Positions 10,801-22,209 are shown, counted from the stretch's first letter. The stretch: DNA of 64,000 bases from Brachynemurus nebulosus (GCA_035578155.1 JAPWDM010000005.1:42546365-42610364), one strand, 5' to 3'. The notes: generated from the letters alone by a model not told the origin. Translations and numbers: made by a program.

Positions 10801-13800
10801 TTTGGTAATTTTTCAAACACTATGTCAATTTTAATTAACATAATGAATTGGCCATTTGCCAAAGTACATCGAGTGTTCAAGTATCAGCCAAAGCTGAACA
10901 TTGAGTGAACATATGAATATTGGTGTATGTTTAAATACGGATAAAAATCCGCCATACACTAATAATGTTTCACAGGCACTCAATAACATTTGAAATTAAA
11001 AGTATACTACAAATAATTGTTATCCAAAATCTTCAAATTTTGTCTATTCTTTCTAACAATAAAGTTACCTAAATATTAATTTTACTGATAGGTACATATT
11101 TAATTTGTGAAAAGTGTATTATATATTTTCTATTACAGATTTTCGTAAAGTAAGTCTTAATTATATCAAAAATTAACTTCCACTTAATAAAATCTCGATT
11201 TCAGGAATCCTCTCATTGATACAATTACCAAGGTTGGATATTTTTTAACGAAATATCTGTTAGATTCGTTAAATGTAACTATGGAAAATAAAGTTACAAC
11301 AGCTTGGGGTTATCGAAACCCTGACGGTGTCACATATACTGGTTTAATCGGTGAATTAATGGAAAATCGGACTGATTTAGGTGGTACGGCGATGATATTC
11401 ACTAAGGAGCGTATAGATGTGATTAAATATTTATCCCCAACATCAAAAACAACTGGTGTATTCATATTTCGACAGCCACCGTTATCATATGTGAACAATT
11501 TATTTGCGCTACCATTTACTGTCCAAATTTGGGTACTCACCATATTAGTCATTGCCGTAATTGATATATTTCTTTATATTGCGGTTACCTGGGAATGGAA
11601 ATCTGAAAAACTGTTTAAGGTTACCTAGAAAGAATTCACAATAAAACTTACCACAGCGACATAATGTACCACCCGACAAAATGTACCGCGGAACCTACCG
11701 ACTATCTACGAAGGGTCTGTTAATTGCTTAAACAGATTTTGGATGCGATAAAATGTACCAGTTTACAGTGGCGTAGCAAATGGGTGGCAGGAATGGCCTC
11801 AGCCAGGGGCGCCGAAGCAGCGGGGGCGCCACCGCGGCGATTTCGCTTAATCAGTATAGACATCATCTGAAAAAATTACTCAAAAACATCGAGTGAGATA
11901 AAATAACAATTAACATAAATATGGCTACTCTGGCTAGTCTTAAACTAGACCATAAGTTGAAAGTAAAAAGATATCTAGCATTATATGTATATAATTATTC
12001 CAACTGCAGGTGGGGAAAATTCAAAAACTTAAACGAGAGAGCGACAACTTGAAAAATATGGGTAAGATCAAATCGAATTAGAAGTAGCGACTCGACATAT
12101 TTCGATTATTTAAATAATAATTTTCCAGAGCAAATTCAAAATAGACGAACATGACGACATGACATCCCAAAAATATAAAATAAAATAAACAAAATAAAAT
12201 AAAATAAAATCCGATTAAACCCTGAAAAACGAAAAAAGGAAAGTCCTTTTGGAAAACCACAACAGTCAAAATTTATAAAACGAATAAATTCAAAAACATT
12301 CATAGCATTTCTAGCATCTAGTCTGGGAAACAAAATTGGGTATCGTTATCACGTAATTCTGTGAAGTTCGATAAATCGTGCCCAGAAGCCCAGGTGGCTG
12401 TAGTTTGTGCAAAAGATGAGAAGAGACGTATGATGTGATAGTGGATAGAGGACAAATTTTTTAAGTTATTAAGTTATCAAACAGAGTGCGCTAATTTCAA
12501 GTCTGGCCAGGGGCGCCAGTCACCACAGCTACGCCACTGCCAGTTGATACTGTGAAAAAGTTTTTGGAAAAATAGGTATACTATTAGATAACCCCTTTTG
12601 CCAGAAAGTCTACTTTTTCAATATATTTTAAATACACATGATATTTATTTTTGATTCCAATCACTCTTTATCCAGACTTGAAAAGTATAATACTTTACAG
12701 CTATGAAGTATAATGTTACAACTGTTAAAATGTAGTTCTTGTTATCGAAAGTTATCAATATAGAAAATAACGGTATTTTCAAAATGAATGATGTAAGAAA
12801 AGAAAGTACTGCTTCCGATGAATGCTACGTTGTTCTTTTAGTTATCAAAACCCTTCGTTCAAAAACAGATCTTAAACAATGACTATATGAAAACTAGCTT
12901 ATAATATAAGGGGATGACTTATCTCCGCAATGTCGATCAAACTGAATTTTTAATTCAAGAATCTCATTTTTGCATTATTCTAACTGTCTTAAATTATTTA
13001 TCATCAAAAAGAAGATCCTGAACTATTGAAATTATGATTATGTTGACCCAGTCACTCTCTACTTAACTACCCCTAGACTTATTATTAAGAAATTGAACAA
13101 AAATAGGTCAATATAATTTTTTTTTAAATGGATTTGTAATATACAAACTAAATAATGTTTTAAGTTTTACTCTCTTTTTACAAAATTAACCCTGAAATTT
13201 TCACCCCCGGCACTCCTATTAAAGTAGTTTGAACAAATTGTATATGAACAGATAGTTCTTTAAAAAAAAGCACCATTACTAATTTAAATTTAAATTTTCG
13301 AAATTAAATTTTCACTTTAAATTTTGAAGGGCAATTTCAACTTTTCAAACCGTTTTCATCGGAGAGGGACCCCTGAGAATGTTTCTTTGTTGGTAGTATT
13401 TTATGATCCGAAGAATCAAATGATACGTTTTTTCATGGTGTTGTTAAACAATAAGACCCTTCATAGATCAATATCGACCCAAGTGGTACGTTATGTCGCA
13501 AAAAATCAAGTAGTACGTTTTTTCGGCACACCATGTAGCAGTCCAGTCATTTTCGTACAGATCCACCGTGATTCAAAGAACTCGATGCCTTGCATCAATA
13601 CTTTAATCTACCCTTTTCTTTAGAGTTTATTGTTTTTTCTGTACAGACATAGTTCAGAAAAAAAAGAAACAAAAACAAAAATTGATTCTAATTTATATAG
13701 TTTACTAAAACAACTTGAGACTTGAAAATTAATATCATCAATAATATCAAATTAATAATTAACCATTTATAACTATAGTAACTATTTACTATACCAAAGT

Positions 13801-14986
13801 GGGAAAATCTGACAATGATGATGTAAGAGAATAGTTTTCACAAAAAAATGCTAAAAGTAATGTTGATATTTAATCTTTTTATTATAATTTAGTTAGTCTC
13901 AAATAAATGTCATCGAAAAATACATCAACTTTATGTGTGAATGTACAGCCAAATCTATAAGACTTTCTTTTGTATATTATTTATGATTGTATTACATTTC
14001 CCTTTCCGTCGCTCACCCGACGAAATCTGGCTCTCTTAGTCACGGTACATCTGTACCTAATTCTCTCCTTAAAAATACAATATTTTTTTAGAAAGTTCCT
14101 ATTGATTCTGAGGGCAGACTAGAGGCTAAATATGGTGACATAATATTAGTAAGTGTTGCGTCTTTATGTCAACAAGGCGCACCAGTTGAACCAAAATCTG
14201 GATCAGCGCGAATTGCTTTTGTATTTTTCGTTATTTTCGTAATGTTTACATACACGGCATATTCGGCATATATTGTAGTTTTATTGCAAACAACTAGTAC
14301 GGCAATCACTACATTGAAGGATCTTTTGGAATCTCCATTAAAAATTGGTGCTGAAGACACGGTCTATTATCGTTATTTCTTACAAGTAAACAATAACTTT
14401 CTATACTCATAAGAGTTACCTTTTAATTTTACAATACCATTTAAAGAATAATGAGAATCCGATTAAAAGAGCACTGAATGAGAGAAAGAAACCAGTGTAT
14501 TTATCGCTAGCTGATGGTGTTGCACGACTTCGCCAAGGACAGTTCGCATATCTAACCCAACCGGGTACTAGTTACAAGATCGTGCAAGATACGTTTCTTG
14601 AGCATGAAAAATGTGGACTACAAGAAATCGATTTCATGGGTATATCAGACATTTGGAGTGGAACACAAAAAAATTCATCATATATCGAATTATTTAAAGT
14701 TGGGTGAGTATCTATTTAAAAAGAAAAAATGTCCAAAAAAATTCAGTGTCTTTGTATTTTTATTACTAGATACGCCAAAATATGGGAACGAGGAATTCAA
14801 ATACGTGAAAATCAATACTTATTCGTCAGTAAACCAAAATGTAGTGGACAAGGTAGTCACTTTACAAGCGTTGGATTAACTGAATCTTATTTTGCCTTCT
14901 ACATTATATTAACTGGCGTCGCAATATCTATTGGTATATTTTTATTAGAGATAATTATTTCCAAACGTAAATCTAAAAACAAGTGA
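7690..14986 (+). CDS. Ir75-like: Ionotropic receptor (IR75-type chemosensory receptor), seven coding exons
   Basis: The coding exons join in frame at 7690-7852, 7935-8098, 9695-10047, 11205-11619, 14092-14385, 14447-14703 and 14770-14986, giving 620 residues. IRs are variant ionotropic glutamate receptors that sit in olfactory neuron dendrites and form cation channels with co-receptors; IR75 members elsewhere detect acids and related odorants. Visible in order: signal peptide (1-19), divergent N-terminal half (20-226), ligand-binding lobe S1 (about 227-330) with the IR75-like stretch ending in FIFRQPPLSYV (313-323), TM1 (about 333-355), pore loop with CQQGA (391-395), TM2 (about 404-430) with the SYTANLAAF-equivalent TYTAYSAYI (418-426), lobe S2 (about 440-585) and TM3 (about 588-612), then a short basic tail. 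R296 occupies the ligand-binding arginine position of glutamate receptors; the position of the binding glutamate is Q501. Length fits the family. Family assignment is secure, the IR75 clade is probable, the ligand unknown. Confidence 0.93.
7935..8098 (+). CDS. Ir75-like: IR gene exon 2 (N-terminal ectodomain)
   Basis: Encodes residues 55-109. Acceptor ATTTTAG, donor AAG|GTAAGT, phase 0. The intron before it is only 82 bases; the one after it is about 1.6 kb and carries two repeats. The segment is too divergent to show a named motif. Confidence 0.83.
8194..8420. mobile_element. MITE in IR intron 2, about 227 bp
   Basis: ATTGGCGACATAAAG on the left is matched in inverse by CTTTGCGTCGCCAAT on the right, and a second inner pair (CATCAAGTAAAAAT with ATTTTTACTTGATA) extends the pairing, so the whole piece can fold back. 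It lies in the second intron of the receptor gene. Confidence 0.6.
8665..9185 (-). repeat. Dispersed repeat, copy 2, inside IR intron 2
   Basis: Inverse copy of the 3780-4180 repeat, extended on both sides, ending ACCAACTACCTTA. It makes up about a third of the 1.6-kb intron. Confidence 0.6.
9695..10047 (+). CDS. Ir75-like: IR gene exon 3 (N-terminal ectodomain)
   Basis: Encodes residues 110-226 and two bases of codon 227. Acceptor CACACTTTCAG, donor AA|GTAAGT, phase 2. The frame stays open across both junctions. The protein here is the fast-evolving extracellular half upstream of lobe S1. Confidence 0.88.
10785..10820. other. Short perfect hairpin in IR intron 3
   Basis: AAAAATTACCAAACTG and CAGTTTGGTAATTTTT pair perfectly around a GATCGG loop. 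It could be the core of a small palindromic element; no flanking target duplication was found. Apart from this, intron 3 (10048-11204) shows nothing I can name. Confidence 0.4.
11205..11619 (+). CDS. Ir75-like: IR gene exon 4 (ligand-binding lobe S1 and TM1)
   Basis: Encodes residues 227-365. Acceptor CGATTTCAG; donor AAG|GTTACC is weak after the GT, but splicing there restores the frame into exon 5, whereas reading through hits TAG two codons later. It holds DLGGTAMIFTKER (284-296), the FIFRQPPLSYV block and TM1, the strongest family evidence in the window. Confidence 0.92.
11766..12539. mobile_element. Non-autonomous hAT element in IR intron 4
   Basis: The left end is CAGTGGCGTAGCAAATGGG and the right end ACAGCTACGCCACTG, the typical hAT terminus in inverse. 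The flanks CCAGTTTA (11758-11765) and CCAGTTGA (12540-12547) form an 8-bp target duplication with one difference, the hAT length. Subterminal CCAGGGGCGCC is present near both ends. There is no transposase, so it would need a helper. About 774 bp. Confidence 0.85.
12548..14091 (+). other. Rest of IR intron 4, no gene seen
   Basis: A+T-rich intron sequence. A 99-codon open frame at 13324-13623 has no recognisable features. GTGGTACGTTATGTCGCA near 13481 is the inverse of GCGACATAATGTACCAC near 11656, so an older element may enclose both the hAT insertion and this stretch. Confidence 0.4.
14092..14385 (+). CDS. Ir75-like: IR gene exon 5 (pore loop, TM2, start of lobe S2)
   Basis: Encodes residues 366-463. 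Acceptor TTTTTTTAG, donor CAA|GTAAAC, phase 0 on both sides. The pore loop carries CQQGAP, where Q393 lies near the glutamate receptor Q/R site by rough alignment. TM2 is about 404-430. Lobe S2 begins with TLKDLLESPLKIG (439-451). Confidence 0.92.
14447..14703 (+). CDS. Ir75-like: IR gene exon 6 (ligand-binding lobe S2)
   Basis: Encodes residues 464-548 and two bases of codon 549. The intron before it is about 61 bases with a weak acceptor (CATTTAAAG), chosen because it gives NNENPIKRAL, matching the usual S2 segment after the conserved YF. Contains FAYLTQPGTSYKIV (496-509) and EKCGLQEI (517-524), both typical of IR75-type S2. Donor GG|GTGAGT. Confidence 0.88.
14770..14986 (+). CDS. Ir75-like: IR gene exon 7 (end of S2, TM3, stop)
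   Basis: Completes codon 549 and encodes 550-620, ending at TGA. Acceptor TTTTATTACTAG, intron 66 bases. It contains WERGIQIRE (554-562), a PKC (571-573) likely to be disulphide-bonded by analogy with glutamate receptors, SVGL (582-585), TM3 (about 588-612) and a short lysine-rich tail. Confidence 0.92.
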
Positions 14987-15484
14987 GACACAGATTAATG
15001 TACTAGCAAATAATCATAAATTGATTTTCCTGTGTAGTTCTATTACAGGAAATCGGATAACTGGTAAGCCTGCATTTAAGTCGAAACGTAAAAGTCCGTA
15101 TTCTCGTTGGTTTCGTCATTGATTATAATAAGCCGAAGATTAGCTCAAGACTTCACCAATTCGGTTTGTGTTCCGAATTCCATACCGAAAAAGGAAAAAC
15201 TGAACCTTTATAATTTTATTCACATATTTGTCTGTACGTCGATTTTATCTGAAACTATTTAAAGTAAAAACTTAACACACAGCTTAATAATAGCTACTTA
15301 TGCAACAAAAACATAATGAGTAACTTTTAGCAATACGAAAAAACAAATTCATAAAGTCAAATTACGTATCAGTTAATATATTAGAATGTTTGCATGCTTT
15401 TATTGCTATTGTTAGTCATTGGAAGTAAATGAAAATATTGTAACATTTTTTAGATTCTTCAATACAAAAAATTGTTAATATTTA

Positions 15485-15513
15485 AATAAAAAAGAAAAAG
15501 TTGCTCGAATAAA
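15485..15513 (+). terminator. Candidate polyadenylation signals of the IR gene
   Basis: Two AATAAA hexamers lie at about 15485 and 15508, roughly 500 bases after the receptor stop codon. They are the first canonical hexamers I found downstream. They would define a 3' untranslated region of about 0.5 kb. Confidence 0.35.
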
Positions 15514-15680
15514 TATTAATAGAAGTACAAATTGTGTAATTAATATTATTATATTACAAAAATTTTAGTATTTTTAAAGGGTCTGGGATCATTTATTTGT
15601 ACTATATTTAGGAAATTTTTATATAAATTAGCGTAATGAGTATCTTTACTACTAAACACAAAGAAAATAACGTACTAATA

Positions 15681-16087
15681 ATTGAAGGGCACAGGGGAAA
15701 AACGTTCATGCTGTTATTATGTTGGCAGTATGCAGAATATTGACCCCGTGCTAATATTGCACGTTAAAATCAAACATAGTCCGTGATATGCAGGGGAAGA
15801 ACAAATTTTTTTGTTGAAAAATGCGCATATAATACATGATTCAATGTCAAATTTCGCGAAAACGGCTAGGCGTCTATTTTCTGCTGGCGTCTTCTAGCTT
15901 ACTATATTAGTAATAACCACCGAAAGTTTGAACCAGATCCTATGCGTGGTTTCAGGCAAAAAATTTTTATGTTGAAAAATGCGCGATTCACACTTTAAAG
16001 TTTAAAAACGCTCCCCCGAAAAATTTACCTTTTGTGACTATGATCACGATGATTACCTATGATCGTTTTTCCCCTGTACCCTTCAAT
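15681..16087. mobile_element. TIR element, about 407 bp
   Basis: ATTGAAGGGCACAGGGGAAA on the left and, in inverse, TTTCCCCTGTACCCTTCAAT on the right differ at one base. Non-coding; begins about 170 bases beyond the candidate receptor polyadenylation sites. Confidence 0.7.
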
Positions 16088-16560
16088 TGTTTATGCTTAT
16101 TAAAACTCCAGTGTAACAGAGACATGTTTTTTTATGATAAAACTAAACTTTTTTAGTGAAAAAGTCGTATTTTGAAAAAGGGAGTTCCTGGACTTTACTT
16201 TAGTTGACAATGGTATTTAAATATTGGAATGTGTTTACTAGACCCAAATTTCACGAGGAAGTAACTGATCACTTTCAAATTATTTCTCGTTAAATCCAAG
16301 GGTTAGATGTATTTAGCCACCTTTTTATTTCAACCGATGCACTAACTAAAATATTTTTCAAAAAATCAATAGTAAAATAGTTTTTCTACTCCTACTATTA
16401 AAAGTAACATTTTGTGCACGGCTAACTATATGTAAAAATTAATAATTGCCCACACTGTGCGGAAATACAGTGGGAAATTATTTCCCACGCCTTAATATAA
16501 TAAAAAAGTAGGCTGTTCCGTTAGTTTAATATATAATATATAGAAATAATACTAAAAATA

Positions 16561-17558
16561 TACATATCGTCCCTCCAATGCTACAGTGGGATATCTTCAA
16601 AAATTGCCATATTGAGTTATTGACAGTGTCGTATTCCATTTTTCGAGTACTTTAAAATGCTGTACTGAAGAATGTTGTCCGTTTGATATTTAAAAAGTTA
16701 TGCCAGAAAAACCAGTGTTCAACGAAGTACTACTGTCCATATTTCTAAGTCGAACACTGAGATATTGCCCATATCTCAATGTTCGATTGGAGAAAATGAT
16801 ATTAAGTATTCTTATTTGGTATTACGTTGAGATATTTACACGATGTTGTTGTGTAATACAACAAAGTTTTTTGAACTTGTAGAACATAAATGAAGAATAT
16901 TTCATTAAAATTGATAAATTAACAAATTTTATTTTAGCACTAAGCAATATTTTTAAGAAACCAGTTTATAACCAAACGGTAATTTAAAAATCATGCGAAA
17001 ATGGTTTCTCATGGTAAAAAAATATTAAATGTAGCCCTAGTTTAGCCAAATCAGACTACCAAGCGTATACCTCAATTTTTATGAAATTTTAATAACAACA
17101 AGTAAATCTAAGAATCAGTCGTAAGATGATAATAGTAATAGTGATTGATAAATAATTTAGTATTGGTAACTAATAATTTATATTTTTAAATTAGAATTAT
17201 TATTTTTTTTGTTTGTTTAAATTTCTGTATCGAAGTTTTAATATAAGTTAGCAGAACCTTGGGATATTTTCTTATAAATTAATATTTTTTGTAAATTTTT
17301 AAAATGTAACACTGGGATATTTACAATAAAATTACAATAAAATTGCTATAATTATTCAAAGGTTCGAATTTATGTTCCTAAAACCAGTAACGACAGTAGA
17401 AAATATAATTTTGGTCTTTATAAAAGCGTTAAAATAGTTAAAAATTAATTTAAGTAGAAGTTGTTATAAATTGAAAAAAGTCGAAAACTTTAATCCTGTT
17501 TTTCTCGATAGTGCTATTTTGACAATATCTCACTGTTGAATTGGAGGGACGATATGTA
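16561..17558. mobile_element. TIR element, about 1 kb
   Basis: TACATATCGTCCCTCCAAT starts the left end and its inverse ATTGGAGGGACGATATGTA ends the right; similarity continues inwards (ACAGTGGGATATCTTC with GACAATATCTCACTGT). A 60-codon open frame (16700-16882) is short and without features, so I do not call it a gene. Confidence 0.7.
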
Positions 17559-17723
17559 TGTTGATTATTTATTATTGTTTCCATAGTTTCAAAGTATGCT
17601 TTGGCAAAAATTTGAACATCTTATCATTGACATTATAAATTTAAAAAATTTTTACTACTTATTTAAATTTTATTTTAATTATTTATGTTAAATTTTACGA
17701 AAAAAAATCTGCTCGTAGAAAAA

Positions 17724-17856
17724 GTATAGTGTAAAATACGTGGGAAAAGCTTATTTCTCACTCATACGAATTGTTGCACTCGCCCTGCGGGCTCGCGCAG
17801 CAAACTCATATTCGTGAGAAATAAGCCTCTTTTCCCACTTATTGTACAATATACTA
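17724..17856. mobile_element. Palindromic MITE, about 130 bp
   Basis: The two halves pair over most of their length (GTGGGAAAAGCTTATTTCTC with GAGAAATAAGCCTCTTTTCC), around a G+C-rich centre (CGCCCTGCGGGCTCGCG). A small related motif, GTGGGAAATTATTTCCCAC, stands at about 16469-16488. Confidence 0.65.
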
Positions 17857-18498
17857 TTTCCATGTGATACGAACTTGACGAAAGACACTGTATATATGCA
17901 GTAAGGTGGTTGAATTGTCCTCTTGGATATGCGTGTGTATTTTTAATGGAAGATTAAAATGCTAGGAAGGGATTTTAAAAATAGCAGTTTGTCCCTTTTG
18001 ATCAATCTTGATTATACTTTGTACTTTGTCAGATATTTTAAACTGGTTTTAAAACTTGTTCATCAGGCTAGAGGCCTGTAAGAAACGGACCGACTGAAGG
18101 AGTTAACTTATGAAAAAGGGATTTCGTTTGTAAGTACGGAACCTTAAATATTAAACAACAGTATCAGAATATAATGTACTAGGTTATTTACATTTGATGA
18201 CGTCAGCAAATAATATTGCCTGTAGCTCTGTAACGTTTAAATATTCTACTGTATAGAAAATTCGTGGAAATAAAACACTATTTTACTATTTGCTTTTTAA
18301 AAGCACCGTTGGGTAGAGATAAATTTTATTAAACTAACAGAGCATAATGTAATTTGAAACATTGAAACAAAGTAAATATAGACCAAACATATGGATTAAT
18401 TCGAAATTATTAATAATTGTAACAATATCTCTATTTTCAAAGTAATTTAATACATATATTTTATAATTAGTTTAGTTAATATTTTTAATAATTTAAAC

Positions 18499-18501
<3 letters not shown>

Positions 18502-18559
<58 letters not shown>
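18502..18559. repeat. TA dinucleotide array 1
   Basis: About 58 bases of uninterrupted TA, flanked by ordinary A+T-rich DNA. This is the one array for which I see no transposon or palindrome directly beside it. Confidence 0.95.
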
Positions 18560-18564
<5 letters not shown>

Positions 18565-19070
18565 TCTCTATTATAAATATAGTAATAATTTATGTGTGTA
18601 TAAATAGTAAATATGAAAATATACATATAGTACCTACAATATATATAATTTGAAAATGGTGTGTATATGTTACGTTGTTACCAATTTCTATTATTACTTC
18701 CACCATTTCTCAAAATATACACAGTGTATGTACCCACATAGAACTAAATTTTACACAAACGAGAAATAAACACGTTGTATGTAAAAATACCAGATATGTA
18801 GAAAAGATGTCATTAATACTTTTAATCAAATGACAAAAGATTAAATGAGTGCCTCGCTAATATGGACAATGAACTGACATGAATTTGTCAAACTCGAATG
18901 CAAACATTTAAAAATTCAAAAACATTTCATAAACAAGATTAAAAGTTTTAAAAAAAAATTACCACTATTTAAAATTAAGTAAGATTAAAACACTGATACT
19001 TAAAAAAAATACATATGTTATTTAGAGAAATACATATAAGTTTTTTTGTGCCTTATACTGTACAATTTTA

Positions 19071-19521
19071 AAGCGGCCCCTACACGCTCAATAATATTGT
19101 CCAATCAACTTGTGCAATTTATTGAACTTCTCTCCGAACAGTTCAATAATTTGTAAAAGAAATTTGTACAATAAATTGAATGTAGGAATTATACAATAAT
19201 TCAATTATTGTTTAATTTTAAATATTAAGTGATAAAGATGTTGCGAAGCAGTAAATAATTACTCTTTCAAATTAATAAGACAAACTGATTCAATGAATAG
19301 CCATCAAAAAACAATTAATAAATTGAAACTTATGTCATATTGCGCAATAATATTTGCAAAGCCTACAGACGTTACAATATTCATTCATTGCACAATATAT
19401 TTAAAACTGTTTTTGATCAGCACAATATATTGTACAACCCTTCAATATAACCTACAAACAATCAATAATATTGTGCCACCTGAGATTTTGTTCGATATTA
19501 TTGAGCGTGTAGGGGCCGCTT
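19071..19521. mobile_element. TIR element flanked by TTAA, about 450 bp
   Basis: AAGCGGCCCCTACACGCTCA on the left is the perfect inverse of TGAGCGTGTAGGGGCCGCTT on the right, and the internal sequence repeats AATATTGT motifs. TTAA stands at each boundary (19068-19071, 19520-19523), which would fit a piggyBac-type target, though one extra A at the left end leaves this open. The 76-codon frame inside is not coding. Confidence 0.65.
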
Positions 19522-20440
19522 AAGTTTCAACCTTGCTAAATTTATTACCGTGCGAATCTTTAACGCAGACTGTAGCATGTTAATGGTAGTTGCACGGACT
19601 CCAGTACAACCAACCATGAATCAGTTTACAAAGAAACATTTCAACAAATCTATTAACATATGAATGAAGAAGACATATAATTTTAATAATAATTTTGTAG
19701 AAAGCGTGCCACCTCTATGAACTTTTCCCTAATTCAATTTGTGTTTTAATAACGATAATATACCCTATACTTTCGCTTACGTGCTATAATTAGAAATAAA
19801 CATCCCCGAATATGTCGAATGTAATGACGCACATTCAAAGAGCTTGATAACTAGTACAACAGCATGTATCTGTAAACAACGAATAACTTGGTACGTGTGT
19901 AGTATGAAGCCAAAAATGAAATAATTATAAATTACTTAAGGGCGTTTGTGTTTAATTAGTTTTTAAATCAAAAATAATTTCGATTGTAGCGACACAGTGA
20001 AATTAATAATTTTTAACCAACATTATTTTATATTTTCTAATTTCATTTCGAGGCTTATTTTGTGTTTTTTTTTTTTTTTTTTTTAATTAAAATTTTCATT
20101 ATTATATTCGAGAATAATAATTATAAATATAATTATGATAATCTCACAGGATTTAGTATGTAAAAATTTCTTGGCACTTGATCCTAACTTCCTAACTGCG
20201 GAAAATTTATATATAGGCAAACGGTGCCTAGCACTAAGTTTCCCGTTTCTGAGGGACCCACGCCGCTGACTAGTTTTATAAAATTAAAAACTTAAATATG
20301 ACCTTTAAAAGACGATATTGACTTATTTAATGAAATTTAAAAATATGTAATTTATTTGAAATACACATATACCTACGTTATATCCATATTTTGTTATTCT
20401 TCTAAAAATCTAGAAACTATATTAACTTTATCAACTATTA

Positions 20441-20900
20441 GGCCAGGCGCACATTGAGCTGCGTCACGCAGTAAACGCAGGGCAGAGCAGAGCAGAGCAG
20501 TTCAGGGCAGGAAAGCACGAGAAATAAACTGTGTGACCGGGCGCATATTGAGACGCAGTTAACGCAGGCAGGTCAGCGCAGTTTCTGTGACTCTTGTTGT
20601 AGAACGGGATAGCACGAATTTAAAAGTAAAGCACAGCAGAATAGCTCTGTTTTTCTTCAATTTCTTCAATTCTTTCCATTTCGGCGAAATTAAACCAACT
20701 AAAACTCGAGAACGTGTTACAATGTCGCGTAACAATGCGCAGTTTCGGTGTCACATTCACGAGTGCTACATCGGTCTCGTGCGACGCAGTGCTGCTCTGC
20801 TCTGCTCTGCGTTTCAATTCGCGCTGTCCCGTTCTACGACACGAGTCACAGACAATGCATTGCCTGCCTGTGTTAACTGCGTCTCAATGTGCCCCCGGCC
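20441..20900. mobile_element. Long-TIR element with a doubled left terminus, about 460 bp
   Basis: The right end (about 20830-20900) is inverse to 20533-20610, with GACGCAGTTAACGCAGGCAG matched by CTGCCTGTGTTAACTGCGTC. A second, outer copy of the same terminus lies at 20441-20480, followed by a run of GCAGA units. The overlapping open frames here on both strands are by-products of the G+C-rich palindrome. Confidence 0.65.
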
Positions 20901-20993
20901 TTACCATTATACCCACAGAAAATTCTTGAAGAATGGAAATAATAAAATCTAACTTCGGACTTTATCCATTTATCTCTACAGTAAGTATACCCA

Positions 20994-21650
20994 TCAAATT
21001 TCTATATCAAAAGTAGCAAGATCAGAGTAGTTCTGTACCAAAAGTAACAAGGCTATTGCGATTCTATATCAAAAGTAGTAAGCTCAGAGCAGTTCTATAC
21101 CAAAATAGTAAGGTCACAGCAGTTCTGTATCAAAAGTAGTAAGGTTACAGTGGTTCTGTATCAAAAATAGAAAGATCACGGCAGTACTGTATCAAAAGTA
21201 GTAAAGTTACAGTGGTTCTGTATCAAAAATAGAAAGATCACAACAGTTCTGTATCAAAAGTAGAAAAATTACAGTGGTTCTGCACGAAAAATAGAAAGAT
21301 CACAACAGTTCTGTATCAAAAGTAATAAAGTTACAGTGGTTCTGTATCAAAAATAGAAAGATCACAACAGTTCTGTATCAAAAGTAGTAAGGTCATAGTG
21401 GTTCTGTATCAAAAATAAAAAGATCACAACAGTTCTGTATCAAAAGTAGTAAGGTTACAGTGGTTCTGTATCAAAAATAAAAAGATCACAACAGTTCTGT
21501 ATCAAAAGTAGAAAAGTTACAGTGGTTCTGCACGAAAAATAGAAAGATCACAACAGTTCTGTATCAAAATTAGTAAGGTGGGAGTAGTTCTATACCAAAA
21601 ATAGTAAGGTTACAGCTATTCTACACTAACACCAGTAAGGTTACAGTGAC
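20994..21650. repeat. Dimeric minisatellite, 62-bp unit of two 31-bp monomers
   Basis: AGATCA (or a close variant) recurs at 21111, 21173, 21235, 21297, 21359, 21421, 21483 and 21545, exactly 62 bases apart. Each unit has two related 31-mers, one with AAGTAGTAAGGTTACAGTGG and one with AAATAGAAAGATCACAACAG, each followed by TTCTGTATCAAA. The first and last copies are more diverged. Spacerless, so not a CRISPR. Confidence 0.92.
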
Positions 21651-22209
21651 AGGTTACAAATATTATAGTATATTTCAGTAGAATAATTTATTCGTCAGTA
21701 AAAATATTTAATCTTCCCTCATATGCTATTACATGCATCAAATCCATAAATAACAACTGAATTGACGGAACACTGTTTGTGCAAGTAGAACTTCCACTTG
21801 ACACTTGCTTTTACATGATATATGTGTGTATGTCATGGTTACAGTGCGTAATAAGTTTTTTTACTAAAATGTTTGAGTTTCAGTGAATATACTAACGAAT
21901 GAAGTAATGCATGTGTCACTCATTTTTATACACAAACTTTTTATTTTATTAAAAGATATTGGAAAAAGTTTTTAATCCCTCCTACCTATAATAGATTATC
22001 AATTTTAAATCGGGTTTTATTAACATACATATAATTGTTAAAAATTTTGCATTTTTTTTTCATCTAAAAAAAGAAATCACTTTTTAAAATAATTTCAAAT
22101 TAAATTTTCAATAGCAGTTTGCATACGTATTTTTTTATTTGTTTGGGACAGTAAAAATTCATAAACCTTTTCCAACATCACCAGTATCATTAAAAAATTG
22201 TTGAGTTAA

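Noticed and set aside
11139..11152. Possible 11-base microexon in IR intron 3 (TTACAG before, GTAAGT after)
   Set aside because: Inserting it puts a stop codon in the receptor frame, and exons 3 and 4 join correctly without it.
13324..13623. 99-codon open frame in IR intron 4
   Set aside because: No motif, composition like the intron, and it carries the inverse of a repeat end at 11.66 kb.
20994..21650. Regular array that might be taken for a CRISPR
   Set aside because: Units are contiguous without unique spacers, and the DNA is eukaryotic.
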